Source of the DNA: Thermohalobaculum sp039180675
GTDB lineage: Bacteria > Pseudomonadota > Alphaproteobacteria > Rhodobacterales > Rhodobacteraceae
Length of the DNA: 64,000 nucleotides
Reading direction: 5' to 3'
Assembly: GCA_039180675.1 (NCBI GenBank)
Contig: JBCDDC010000024.1
Coordinates: 1-64,000, forward strand
This document shows, one piece after another, positions 53,038-61,705 of the stretch. Made by a program: the position numbers and the translations under genes. Every line of letters starts with the position of its first letter. Within the stretch, counting starts at the first letter, position 1. Below the pieces are notes generated by a model, which worked only from the letters and a program-made list of their open reading frames with translations, was not told the DNA's origin and made no database searches.

Positions 53038-53967
53038 ATGCGTCCCTGGCTGGCCTATCTCTTGTGTTTCATCGGGGTTTGCGGCCATGCTTCGAGCGAG
53101 TTCGTCGCCCGGCTCGCCGATACGCCAGGGCCGGAGTTCACCGTCTGGCGCTTTCTGATCGGGGGATCGTGCCTTGTGGTCCTGAGCCAGCTCTGGCCCG
53201 GGGCCAGCAATCTCTGGCAGCCGTTGAAGGAGAACGGTGTCCGGATCGTGGCGCTTTCCTGCCTCGGGATGACGCTCGGCCAGCTCTTCTTTCACTGGGG
53301 TCTCGATTTCACATCCGTCGTGCAGGTCGCGACGATGGTCACCACCATGCCGATTTTCGTCGTCTTCGTGGACCGGCTGGTCAACGGGACGCCCGTGACG
53401 AGACCGAAGCTGGTGAGCGGGCTTGGCGCGTTCCTCGGGGTGGCGTTCCTGCTGTCGAACAGTGTCGATGGCGCGGCGTTCGAGCTGGGCAATCTCGACG
53501 ATCTGATCGGCACGCTGATGGCGATGCTCTGCGGTCTGCTCGGGGCGATCTATCTGGTGCTCGCCAAGCCGCTGGTGCTGGAATACGGGCCGGTCAGGAT
53601 GACGACCTACAGCTTCGCGATCGGCTTCTTCTTTCTCTATGTGGTCGTCGGCGTGTTCTGGGGGGTTTGGGTCAACCCGCTCTCGCTCGCCGATAAGGAG
53701 CCGCACCAGATCGCCGGGATCATCACCATCGGGGTCTGGAACACCTGCATCGGTTTCGCGGTCTGGCTGGCGGGGCTGGCCGCGGCGCCGGACAGCCAGC
53801 GCGCGAACTACATCTTCTTCTTCAAACCGGTGATTGCGGCCTTCCTCGCGGTTGCGATCCTGGGCGATACGCTGAGCCTGTTGCAGATCCTCGCAATCCT
53901 CGCGATCTGCTTCTGCGTCGGGCTCGAGTATGTCTGGACCACGCGCAACGCCCGGGCGGCGGCCTGA
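53038..53967 (+). CDS. DMT superfamily (EamA) transporter
   Basis: A 309-residue inner-membrane transporter with ten helices in two EamA repeats; 'GLDFTSVVQVATMVTTMPIF' and 'SQRANYIFFFKPVIAAFLAV' mark the ends of the repeats. Substrate unknown. Divergent from the aldolase gene with 124 bases between, so it could handle the same metabolite. GGAGCGGTGG precedes the ATG at 53038. Confidence 0.85.
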   Translation: MRPWLAYLLCFIGVCGHASSEFVARLADTPGPEFTVWRFLIGGSCLVVLSQLWPGASNLWQPLKENGVRIVALSCLGMTLGQLFFHWGLDFTSVVQVATMVTTMPIFVVFVDRLVNGTPVTRPKLVSGLGAFLGVAFLLSNSVDGAAFELGNLDDLIGTLMAMLCGLLGAIYLVLAKPLVLEYGPVRMTTYSFAIGFFFLYVVVGVFWGVWVNPLSLADKEPHQIAGIITIGVWNTCIGFAVWLAGLAAAPDSQRANYIFFFKPVIAAFLAVAILGDTLSLLQILAILAICFCVGLEYVWTTRNARAAA

Positions 53968-54062
53968 GCGGCGAATTTCCCCATGTTTCGCCTGCTTTGC
54001 ACAAAAGTCTGGCTATAAAACGGGCAGGTTGCGCGAGTTTCGGAGATTCCGGGCCAAATCCG

Positions 54063-54091
54063 TTGACAGACAAAACTTTCCCGTTGGTAAT
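54063..54091 (+). promoter_or_regulatory. Promoter of the TRAP operon
   Basis: Perfect -35 TTGACA (54063-54068), 17 bases, GGTAAT (54086-54091; 4 of 6 with TATAAT). The expected 5' leader is about 70 bases to the ATG at 54170. Best sigma70-type promoter in the window by eye. Confidence 0.6.
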
Positions 54092-54169
54092 GCGTTGCAT
54101 GACTCGATGGCGTGCACGCGCCAGTGTGATGTCATCGATAAAATAGAATGAGTCCTGGGAGGGAACCCT

Positions 54170-55225
54170 ATGAAATTCAAGTTTCTTGCGAAGCTCGGCA
54201 TGGTTGCCGCCAGCGCTGCGCTGATGCTTGGCACCTCGGCCGGCGAGGCCGACGCCAAGAAGGTGCGCTGGAAGATGCACGCGGCCTTCGGCCAGAACGT
54301 GGCCGTGATCGGACCCCCGCCGCACCGCATCGCTGAGTCGGTCAAGCGCATGTCGGACGGCGATTTTGACATCAAGGTGTTCGAGCCGGGCGCGCTCTCG
54401 GGCGGCTATGCCTATTACGACCCGATCAGCCAGGGCGCCTTCGAAGCGGCTTTTGGCACCCCTGGGGCCAACCAGGGCAAGAACTCGGCTTATGCGTTCC
54501 TGTCCACCTGGCCGTTCGGCCCGGCCGCTCCGGAATTCGTCGCCTGGTTCAAGTATGGCGGCGGCAAGGAGATCGCCGAGGAGCTTTATGCCCGCGACAA
54601 CATCAAGTACCTGCTGTGCGGCATGATCCCGCCCGAGACCTCGGGTTGGTTCCGCGAGGAGATCACCTCGCTGGACCAGTTGAAGGGTCTGAAGATGCGC
54701 TTCTTCGGCGTCGGTGCGAAGGTGATGCAGAAGTTCGGCGTGGCGACCCAGCAGCTTGCGGGCGGCGACATCTATCCGGCGCTTGAGCTTGGTACGATCG
54801 ACGCGACCGAGTTCTCGATGCCCGCCATCGACCGCTCCTACGGCTTCTACCAGATCGCGAAGTTCAACTACTTCCCGGGCTGGCACCAGCAGTCGACCTC
54901 CAACGAGCTCCTGATCAACATGGACAAGTGGAACGAGCTGCCGGACAACTACCAGGCCATGCTGGAAGCCGCCTGTGACGCCTCGATCTCGGAGATGATC
55001 GCCGATGGTGAGGCCTCGCAGTTCGAAGCCATGATCGCCAACGAGAAGGACGGCGTTCAGAACAAAGTGTGGCCGGATGCGATCCTCGATCAGCTCCGCG
55101 GCGCCTGGGAAGAAGTGCTGGCCGAAGAGCTGGCGGCGAACCCCGATGTCGTGAAGATCTGGGACAGCTACACGAAGTTCCACGAGGGCTACCAGGTCTG
55201 GGGTGAGCGCGGCTACCTGAAGTAA
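54170..55225 (+). CDS. TRAP transporter solute-binding protein (TakP-like)
   Basis: A 351-residue periplasmic binding protein. Signal peptide to about residue 29 ('GTSAGEADAKK'), then 'IPPETSGWFREEITSLDQLK' and 'LKMRFFGVGAKVMQKFGVAT', 'GGDIYPALELGTIDATEFSM' and 'AKFNYFPGWHQQST', the layout of TakP-type 2-oxoacid/monocarboxylate binders. The substrate cannot be fixed; the last motif reads Trp-His-Gln-Gln where others have Glu/Pro. GGGAGGG precedes the ATG by six bases. Confidence 0.9.
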   Translation: MKFKFLAKLGMVAASAALMLGTSAGEADAKKVRWKMHAAFGQNVAVIGPPPHRIAESVKRMSDGDFDIKVFEPGALSGGYAYYDPISQGAFEAAFGTPGANQGKNSAYAFLSTWPFGPAAPEFVAWFKYGGGKEIAEELYARDNIKYLLCGMIPPETSGWFREEITSLDQLKGLKMRFFGVGAKVMQKFGVATQQLAGGDIYPALELGTIDATEFSMPAIDRSYGFYQIAKFNYFPGWHQQSTSNELLINMDKWNELPDNYQAMLEAACDASISEMIADGEASQFEAMIANEKDGVQNKVWPDAILDQLRGAWEEVLAEELAANPDVVKIWDSYTKFHEGYQVWGERGYLK

Positions 55226-55355
55226 GCCGTGTGCGCGGGCGGCTTGCGGGCCGCCCAACCCGATCACGCGACGGGCCGGCGCGAGCAGATGCTTTGCGCC
55301 GGCCCGGACGCAAGGGTTTGAGCGACCTGTCTCAGGGCTTCAATCAGGACGGATC

Positions 55356-56030
55356 ATGGATTTTCTCCTACGCACCGCCGGAGCGTTCGATAAGCTGTCG
55401 CGCGGTATCGGCAAGTTCGCAAGCTGGCTTATCCTGCCGCTGATCATCTTCATCGTCTTCGACGTGGTGACGCGCAAGATCGATTGGATCAAAGAGTACT
55501 CCGCCGAGATCACCATCGAGTTCGGGTATTCCGTCTCGTTCATCCTGCAGGATCTGCAATGGCACCTGCATGGTGCGCTGCTGCTTCTGACCTTTGGCTT
55601 CGGCTATCTGCTGAATGCGCATGTGCGGGTGGATATCTTCCGCGAGATGGCCTCGCGCCGGCGGCAGGCCTGGATCGAGACGCTGGGCCTTCTGATATTC
55701 GCGATCCCGTTCCTGCTGGTGATGATCAAGTTTTCCTGGGACATGACGTATGCATCCTGGACCCAGGGTGAGGGGTCCGAAAGCCAGGTGGGTCTTGGCT
55801 GGCGCTGGATCATCAAGAGTTTCCTGATCTGGGGCTTTTCGATCGCGCTGCTCGCGGCGCTGGCGACCTTGTTCCGGTCGCTCACGTATCTCTACGGCAG
55901 CGCGTCTCAGGCGGCCCAGGCGGAAGAGTCGCTCCAGTATTTCACGGATGTCGAGGTTCTGCCGAAGGTGGAGCTTGATGAGAATGGGGAGCCGGTTCCG
56001 TCAGAGGACGACCCGGCGGAGGGGAAGTAG
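55356..56030 (+). CDS. TRAP transporter small permease (DctQ-type)
   Basis: A 224-residue membrane protein with four helices: 'FASWLILPLIIFIVFDVVTR', 'SFILQDLQWHLHGALLLLTF', 'LGLLIFAIPFLLVMIKFSWD' and 'WIIKSFLIWGFSIALLAALA', with the typical 'Glu-Ile-Thr-Ile-Glu' region after helix 1. The acidic C-terminal tail ('EPVPSEDDPAEGK') is longer than usual. It is 130 bases after the binding protein and 3 before the large permease. Confidence 0.92.
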   Translation: MDFLLRTAGAFDKLSRGIGKFASWLILPLIIFIVFDVVTRKIDWIKEYSAEITIEFGYSVSFILQDLQWHLHGALLLLTFGFGYLLNAHVRVDIFREMASRRRQAWIETLGLLIFAIPFLLVMIKFSWDMTYASWTQGEGSESQVGLGWRWIIKSFLIWGFSIALLAALATLFRSLTYLYGSASQAAQAEESLQYFTDVEVLPKVELDENGEPVPSEDDPAEGK

Positions 56031-56033
56031 AGC

Positions 56034-57650
56034 ATGGCCGAGTTCTGGGAGTGGCTGATCGATGATCACCTGTATGAGTACATCGGCGCCTATATGTTCC
56101 TCGCGCTTGCGCTGGGGCTCTTCACCGGCCTTCCGGTCGCCTTTGCACTTGGCGGTGTGTCGCTGATCTTCGGGCTGATCGCCGTCTATCTAGACGTTGT
56201 TGATTTCCAGGTCTTCTTCGCGGTGATCAACCGGATCTGGGGCGGGGACGGGCAGTCGGGCGCCGTGCAGAACCCGATCCTGGTCGCGATCCCCTGTTTC
56301 GTTTTCATGGGAACGATGCTGGAGAAGTCGCGGGTGGCCGCCGACCTTCTGCATATCCTGCAGATCATGCTGCGCCGGGTGCCGGGTGGCCTGGCCCTGT
56401 CGGTCACCGTGATGGGCACCATCATGGCCGCGACCACCGGCATCATCGGTGCCTCGGTCGTCATGATGACGCTGCTCGCGCTGCCGACGATGCTGAAGCG
56501 CGGCTACAGTCCGTCGCTGGCGACGGGGACCATCGCCGCCTCGGCGACGCTGGGGATCCTGATCCCGCCCTCGATCATGCTGGTTCTGATGGCGAACCTT
56601 CTGGTCGTCTCGGTGGGGAACCTGTTCATCGGTGCGATCCTGCCGGGGCTCGTTCTCTCAGGGCTGTACTTCTTCTACATTCTGACGGTCGCTTCGCTGA
56701 ACCCATCGGTCGCGCCGCCGATGGATCAGGATGAGATCGACCTGAAACCGAGCAACAAGAAGAACATCTATATCTATCTTGGGCTCTCGGCGCTGGCGAT
56801 CCTGCTCGCCTATGAGGGCGAAGTGCTGGGGCTGAGCGACGACATCAACTGGCCGCTGATCGGGTTCCTGTCGGTCTTTGCGATCTCGATGTTCTTCGGC
56901 AAGATGGAAGGAGAGTCGCTCTTTGGCGGGATCCTGAAAGGCTTCGTGCCGCCGGTCTTCCTGATCGTGCTGGTGCTCGGCTCGATCTTCGCGGGCTGGG
57001 CGACTCCGACCGAGGCTGCGGGTGTCGGCGCCTTCGGCTCGCTGATCCTGGCCTGGGTGAACGGCACGCTGACCTATCAGGTCGTGCGTGAAGTCTGCCA
57101 CCGGACGGGTCTCACGACCGCGATGATCTTCTTCATCTTCGTCGGTGCGACCGCGTTCTCGACCCTGTTCCGGAATGTCTATGGCGAGGATCTGATCATC
57201 GAGTTCATCGAGTGGCTTCAGCTTGGCCCCTGGCCGCTGTTGCTGCTTTTGATGTTCGCGGTGTTCCTGCTCGGCTTCTTCTTCGACTTCCTCGAGATCA
57301 CGCTGATCATCCTGCCGGTCTTCGCGCCGGTGATCCGCGCGATGGCGCCGGAGTTCGCGCCGCATCTGGGGCTGGAGCCGGGGACGAACCAGGCGGCGAT
57401 CCAATATGTGCAGGACCAGGTGATATACTGGTTCGCGATATTGGTGGCGGTGAACCTGCAGACATCGTTCCTGACGCCGCCCTTTGGCTTCGCGCTCTTC
57501 TACATGAAGGGGGTCGCGCCAAGCTCGGTTAGGATGCAGGAGATCTATCGGGGCATCATCCCGTTCGTCACCCTGCAGGTGATCGGGATCCTGATCGTGC
57601 TGTGGTTCCCGCAACTGGCGCTCTGGCTGCCGGGGCTGGTGTTTGGCTAG
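56034..57650 (+). CDS. TRAP transporter large permease (DctM-type)
   Basis: Na+-coupled permease; 538 residues, about 100 more than the common DctM, as in TakM-like proteins. 'ALGLFTGLPVAFALGGVSLI', 'GTIAASATLGILIPPSIMLV', 'IFAGWATPTEAAGVGAFGSL' and 'QTSFLTPPFGFALFYMKGVA' are the DctM hallmarks. The extra length is a central segment around residues 225-310 with additional helices. Last gene of the three-gene operon. Confidence 0.93.
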   Translation: MAEFWEWLIDDHLYEYIGAYMFLALALGLFTGLPVAFALGGVSLIFGLIAVYLDVVDFQVFFAVINRIWGGDGQSGAVQNPILVAIPCFVFMGTMLEKSRVAADLLHILQIMLRRVPGGLALSVTVMGTIMAATTGIIGASVVMMTLLALPTMLKRGYSPSLATGTIAASATLGILIPPSIMLVLMANLLVVSVGNLFIGAILPGLVLSGLYFFYILTVASLNPSVAPPMDQDEIDLKPSNKKNIYIYLGLSALAILLAYEGEVLGLSDDINWPLIGFLSVFAISMFFGKMEGESLFGGILKGFVPPVFLIVLVLGSIFAGWATPTEAAGVGAFGSLILAWVNGTLTYQVVREVCHRTGLTTAMIFFIFVGATAFSTLFRNVYGEDLIIEFIEWLQLGPWPLLLLLMFAVFLLGFFFDFLEITLIILPVFAPVIRAMAPEFAPHLGLEPGTNQAAIQYVQDQVIYWFAILVAVNLQTSFLTPPFGFALFYMKGVAPSSVRMQEIYRGIIPFVTLQVIGILIVLWFPQLALWLPGLVFG

Positions 57651-57675
57651 CTAGGCACTGCTGCCGAAGACGTGG

Positions 57676-57706
57676 ACGGCCGCGCCGGTTTCGGGGCGGC
57701 CGTTTC
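57676..57706 (+). terminator. Hairpin after the TRAP operon
   Basis: ACGGCCGC (57676-57683) and GCGGCCGT (57696-57703), 12-base loop, followed by TTCC. A reasonable stem, weak T-run. Confidence 0.55.
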
Positions 57707-57843
57707 CGTGTCTGAGCCTCCGATTCCCTGAAGTTCCATGCGCCGGGCCGGTCGAGTCCGGAGATGTTCTTAATACGTTCTAATATTTCAACCAAATGGA
57801 TCGAAAAAGTTGCATGTAGTTCCATCTAATTCATCATTTTTCC

Positions 57844-57872
57844 TTGAAATACTCTCCAACTCCCGGTACGAA
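57844..57872 (+). promoter_or_regulatory. Candidate promoter of the dcw leader
   Basis: TTGAAA (57844-57849; CTTGAAA resembles RpoH-type -35), 17 bases, TACGAA (57867-57872). A start near 57879 would put the first bases at the 13-bp inverted repeat. Another weak option is TTGCAT (57810) with CATCAT (57832). No MraZ-type TGGGA repeats are seen. Confidence 0.35.
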
Positions 57873-57878
57873 AGTCCC

Positions 57879-58059
57879 ACGGCACCTGCCGGAGTAAAAA
57901 ACATAAAGCAGGTTCATACAGGCAATCCGGCAGGTGCCCGATAAGACGAAGTGGCAGCACAACAATAAAAAGCAGGCGGAAGCTGACGACGAGCATCAAG
58001 ATCAGCGACGTTTTCGAGGGACAGGGCGGACTGGCACACCAACCGGTCCGCCTTTTCTT
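57879..58059 (+). ncRNA. UpsM-like small RNA / extended 5' leader of dcw
   Basis: The 435-base gap before mraZ has no open gene on either strand with support. It contains a perfect 13-bp inverted repeat GGCACCTGCCGGA (57881-57893) and TCCGGCAGGTGCC (57926-57938), then an intrinsic terminator (58025-58059) only 27 bases before the mraZ ATG. In R. sphaeroides the dcw mRNA leader yields the abundant sRNA UpsM of about 200 bases by partial termination; size, position and terminator here match. Sequence identity to UpsM was not checked. Confidence 0.6.
58025..58059 (+). terminator. Intrinsic terminator/attenuator upstream of mraZ
   Basis: GGCGGACTGG (58025-58034) pairs with CCGGTCCGCC (58043-58052) with one G-T wobble, 8-base loop, followed by TTTTCTT. 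Placed between leader and mraZ, it must be partly read through for dcw expression. Confidence 0.8.
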
Positions 58060-58085
58060 CAATCAGGGGGCTTTCTGGCGAAGAC

Positions 58086-58574
58086 ATGATTGACGATGCT
58101 CAGACCCAGGAGACCGTGCCGAGCTTCTTCATCGGCCAGTTCGAGCACCGGCTCGACGAGAAAGGCCGCTGCTCCCTGCCGAGCGATTTTCGTGACATTC
58201 TGAAAGAGCAGGGCTCGGAGGGCAGCTTTGTGCTGGTCCCGCCCTTTGGCGGGCGGTCCTGCCACCTCGCCGTCTCACGCACAGGTCTGGCGCGCATCAT
58301 CAAGGCGCTGCCTGAGCGGGAGTTCGCGAGCCCCGGTGAACTGGAGGCGACGCGGCGCCATTTCACCACGCGGGCGAAGCTCGTGACCTACGAACAGAAC
58401 GGTCGCTTCATCCTGGGCCTAGCCCAGCGGGAGGCTTTTGGCCTGCCCAAGGGGGGCGATCTGATCTTTGCCGGCTACGGCACCACGTTCGAGATCTGGT
58501 CGAAGCCGGATTTCGCGCGCGAGACGCCGGGCCCGGAGGTGGAGCCGGCGCCGATAGATCCGTGGGAGCTATGA
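58086..58574 (+). CDS. mraZ: MraZ, dcw cluster regulator
   Basis: A 162-residue DNA-binding protein of the SpoVT/AbrB-like MraZ family, which binds upstream of its own operon in other bacteria. Two repeated domains: 'GQFEHRLDEKGRCSLPSDFR' (residues 18-37) and 'TYEQNGRFILGLAQREAFGL' (residues about 100-119). The ATG at 58086 begins the protein after the leader terminator; the stop abuts rsmH (ATGA-ATG). Confidence 0.96.
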   Translation: MIDDAQTQETVPSFFIGQFEHRLDEKGRCSLPSDFRDILKEQGSEGSFVLVPPFGGRSCHLAVSRTGLARIIKALPEREFASPGELEATRRHFTTRAKLVTYEQNGRFILGLAQREAFGLPKGGDLIFAGYGTTFEIWSKPDFARETPGPEVEPAPIDPWEL

Positions 58575-59576
58575 ATGTCAGCGGCTCCCCATGTTCCAGT
58601 CCTTTTGCCCGAGGTGGTCGCAGCGCTGGAGCCCGTCAAAGGCGGGGTCTTCGTTGACGGAACGTTTGGGGCTGGCGGTTACACAAAGGCCCTGCTGGCG
58701 GCGGGTGCCGCCCGGGTTATCGGAATCGACCGGGATCCGACTGCGATAAAGGAGGGGCGCAGTCGGGTGTCCGACCCAAGGCTCTCGCTTGTGGAGGGCC
58801 GGTTCTCTGATCTCGATGCGCTTGCGATCGGAGAAGGGTCGGCCCCGGTCGATGGAGTTGTCCTCGATATCGGCGTCTCATCCATGCAGCTCGATCGGGC
58901 GGAGCGAGGCTTCTCGTTCATGCGCGACGGGCCGCTCGATATGCGGATGGAGGGCGCGGGGCCGACGGCCGCGGATCTTGTCAACGATTGGGATGAGGAG
59001 GACATCGCCGATGTCCTCTATCAGTATGGCGAGGAACGCGCCTCGCGCCGGATCGCGCGGTCGATCTGCGCGGCGCGGCGCGAGGCGCCGATCGCGCGCA
59101 CCGGCCAGTTGGCCGAGATCGTCGCCAAGGTTCTGCCGCCCGCGCGCAAGGGGCAGATGCATCCGGCGACGCGCAGTTTCCAGGCGCTCAGGATCGCGGT
59201 CAATGACGAGCTGGGCCAGTTGGTCCGGGCTCTGGCCGCGGCGGAGCGCTTGCTGCGCGCCGGGGGCCGGCTGGCGGTCGTCACGTTTCACTCGCTCGAA
59301 GACCGGATCGTGAAGCGGTACTTTCAATTGGCGAGCGGGCGTGGCGGCCAGGGCTCGCGCCACCAGCCCGAGCAGCAGGGGCCGGAGCCGCGGTTTGAGC
59401 GCCCGGCGAAGGCCGTGGTCGCGACCGAGGCCGAGATTGCCATCAACCCGCGCGCCCGCTCCGCCCGGCTCAGATCAGCAGTGCGCACGGCGGCGGCGGC
59501 CTTTGAGCCTGATCCGCGCGCGCTCGGCATGCCCCGGATCGCGGGGGGTGCCTTGGGTGCGGGGGCAGGAACATGA
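58575..59576 (+). CDS. rsmH: 16S rRNA m4C1402 methyltransferase
   Basis: Methylates N4 of C1402 in 16S rRNA; 333 residues (MraW). 'HVPVLLPEVVAAL', SAM site 'GGVFVDGTFGAGGYTKALLA', 'VVLDIGVSSMQLDRAERGFS' and 'AVVTFHSLEDRIVKRYF' are canonical. Starts immediately after the mraZ stop; ends overlapping ftsL (ATGA). Confidence 0.97.
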   Translation: MSAAPHVPVLLPEVVAALEPVKGGVFVDGTFGAGGYTKALLAAGAARVIGIDRDPTAIKEGRSRVSDPRLSLVEGRFSDLDALAIGEGSAPVDGVVLDIGVSSMQLDRAERGFSFMRDGPLDMRMEGAGPTAADLVNDWDEEDIADVLYQYGEERASRRIARSICAARREAPIARTGQLAEIVAKVLPPARKGQMHPATRSFQALRIAVNDELGQLVRALAAAERLLRAGGRLAVVTFHSLEDRIVKRYFQLASGRGGQGSRHQPEQQGPEPRFERPAKAVVATEAEIAINPRARSARLRSAVRTAAAAFEPDPRALGMPRIAGGALGAGAGT

Positions 59577-59992
59577 AGTATTTCACCCTGCTGATCAGTG
59601 TCTCCGCCCTCTTCGTCGTCGTGGTCTGGGCCTACAACGTGAATTACGAGACGCGGCAGACGTTCGATCGCCTGTCGACCCTGCGCGCCGAGATCGCGGC
59701 GGAGGGCGAGGCGCTTCAGGTGCTCCGGGTCGAATGGGCCTGGCTGAACAGCCCTGCGCGGTTGAGGGAGCTGGTTCGCGCCTATGAGGGAGAGCTGCAT
59801 CTCACTCATCTGCGGGCCGATCATTTCAGCTATGCCGGGTCGGTTCCGTTTCCGCCGCTGGAGCTGAACCCCGAGGAGCTTTGGCCCATACCGGAGGCGC
59901 ATCAGAACCGGCCGGAGATCCCCTTGCTGCCGTTCCCGGTGCCCCGGCCCAATTCCGGTGGTTCGTTGCAGATTCAGTGGAGTGAACAGTGA
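59573..59992 (+). CDS. ftsL: Cell division protein FtsL
   Basis: A 139-residue bitopic protein of the divisome FtsQBL complex. One N-terminal helix ('YFTLLISVSALFVVVVWAYN'), then a coiled coil ('RLSTLRAEIAAEGEALQVLR') and a Pro-rich C-terminal tail that extends well past the usual 100-120 residues. Identity rests on position between rsmH and ftsI and topology, as FtsL diverges greatly. Overlaps both neighbours by four bases. Confidence 0.85.
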   Translation: MKYFTLLISVSALFVVVVWAYNVNYETRQTFDRLSTLRAEIAAEGEALQVLRVEWAWLNSPARLRELVRAYEGELHLTHLRADHFSYAGSVPFPPLELNPEELWPIPEAHQNRPEIPLLPFPVPRPNSGGSLQIQWSEQ

Positions 59993-61701
59993 CCGATCTC
60001 GTCCGCGGCGCGGTGATGAAATCGAAGGCCGGGCAGCGCCAGCGCGCCCAGTGGCGGGTCGTGCTGGTCATGCTGGCCTTTGCCGTTGCCTACGTCGCCG
60101 CCGGTGCGCGGATGGGCATGCTGGCCCTGGCCGAGCCGGAGGAGCCGCAGCTTGTGCGCGGCGGGCAGTTGCCCGACCCGGTGCGCGGCGAGATCCTGGA
60201 TCGCAGGGGTAATCTGCTCGCGGGTAATCTGCCGGGCTGGTCGCTCTACGCCGATCCGCGGTTCATTATTGAGCCGCGGGAGACGGCGGCGAAACTGGCC
60301 GCGATCCTGCCCGATGTGCCGCGGGAGCGGATCGAGAAACTGCTGACCCGCGAAAGCAGCTTCGTCTGGATCAAGCGGCCGATCACGCCGCGCCAGCGCC
60401 AGGCGGTGCTGGAACTTGGGAACCCGGGCCTAGCCTTTGCCGCGCGGGAAGTGCGGGTCTATCCCTCCGGCCGTCTCGCGGCCCATGTGCTGGGCGGCGT
60501 GCGCACGGCCCATGAGGGCGTGACCTTTGCCGAGCTTGTAGGCAGTGCCGGGGTTGAGCACCACCAGAATGACCGGCTCTCCGATCCGTCCTCTCTGGCG
60601 GAGCCGCTCGCGCTCTCGATCGACAGCGCGGTTCAGGCGACGGTCGAGGACGTGCTGGGCACCGCCGTCGGCTATTTCGGCGCCAAGGGCGGGGCCGCGA
60701 TCCTGATGAAAGTGCAGACCGGCGAGATCGTGGCCCTGGCCTCGCTGCCGGATTTCAACCCGAACCAGCCGCGCAGGCCGTATAATGGCGAGCCGGCCTA
60801 TCACCCGCGCTTCAGCCGGGCGGTGCAGGGGGTGTATGAGCTAGGCTCCACCTTCAAGCCGATCACGGCGGCCCTTGCGATCGAGGCCGGGATTGTCGAG
60901 CCTGAGACGATGATCGATACGAAGACGCCGGTCACCTATGGCAGGCACCGGTTCGTGGATCACGGACGGGTGCGGCCGATGCAGTCGGTGACTGAGGTTG
61001 TGATGCGCTCCTCCAACATCGGCACCATCCGGATGGCGCAGGGTCTGGGAACCCAGAGGTTCCGCGAGGGGCTGAAGCGGTTCGGCTTCTTCGTGCCTAC
61101 CGGCGTGGAGCTGGCAGAGGCGCGCACGGCGCGGCCCCGCTACCCCCGCGACTGGACGGACCTCACCACGATCACGGCGAGCTTTGGCCACGGGATCTCG
61201 ATCTCTCCCCTGCATCTGGCGAGCGCCTATGCGACGCTGGCCAATCGCGGGCGGCTGACGCGGCCCTCGCTGATCAAGGGCGGGACCGCGCCGGGGGAGC
61301 AGGTGATCTCTCCCCGGACGTCTGCCCAGATGATGCGGGTTCTGCGCGAGGTTGTGGCGCGTGGCACGGCGCGCCGGGCGGATGTGCCGGGCTATGAGCT
61401 TGGCGGCAAGACCGGAACGGCGGAGAAGACGCGGCCCGAGGGCGGCTACTATGACGACCGGGTGCTTTCGACCTTTGCCGGGGTGTTCCCGACCTCGCGC
61501 CCGGAATACGTGATCCTCGTCTCGCTCGACGAGCCGACCGACCCTGACAGCGGCAAGCGGGAGGCGAGCCGGACGGCGGTGCCGACGACCGGCGAGATGC
61601 TGCGCCGGATTGCCCCGCTTCTGGGCCTGAGGCCGCAGGATGCGCCGGAACAGCCGGGCTACACGGTGCCCGTGGGCCTGCCCGCCGACCTCGACGGGTG
61701 A
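59989..61701 (+). CDS. ftsI: Peptidoglycan D,D-transpeptidase FtsI (PBP3)
   Basis: Septal transpeptidase; 570 residues. N-terminal anchor 'VLVMLAFAVAYVAAGARMG', dimerisation 'RGEILDRRGNLLAGNLP', active-site serine 'YELGSTFKPITAALAIE' (Ser-x-x-Lys), 'MRSSNIGTIRM' (Ser-x-Asn) and 'ELGGKTGTAEKTRPEGG' (Lys-Thr-Gly). GTG start overlaps the ftsL stop. Confidence 0.96.
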   Translation: MTDLVRGAVMKSKAGQRQRAQWRVVLVMLAFAVAYVAAGARMGMLALAEPEEPQLVRGGQLPDPVRGEILDRRGNLLAGNLPGWSLYADPRFIIEPRETAAKLAAILPDVPRERIEKLLTRESSFVWIKRPITPRQRQAVLELGNPGLAFAAREVRVYPSGRLAAHVLGGVRTAHEGVTFAELVGSAGVEHHQNDRLSDPSSLAEPLALSIDSAVQATVEDVLGTAVGYFGAKGGAAILMKVQTGEIVALASLPDFNPNQPRRPYNGEPAYHPRFSRAVQGVYELGSTFKPITAALAIEAGIVEPETMIDTKTPVTYGRHRFVDHGRVRPMQSVTEVVMRSSNIGTIRMAQGLGTQRFREGLKRFGFFVPTGVELAEARTARPRYPRDWTDLTTITASFGHGISISPLHLASAYATLANRGRLTRPSLIKGGTAPGEQVISPRTSAQMMRVLREVVARGTARRADVPGYELGGKTGTAEKTRPEGGYYDDRVLSTFAGVFPTSRPEYVILVSLDEPTDPDSGKREASRTAVPTTGEMLRRIAPLLGLRPQDAPEQPGYTVPVGLPADLDG

Positions 61702-61705
61702 GGCT

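Noticed and set aside
57826..58062. 78-codon minus-strand frame in the dcw leader
   Set aside because: No ribosome site, and it spans the inverted repeat and terminator; a non-coding RNA explains the region better.
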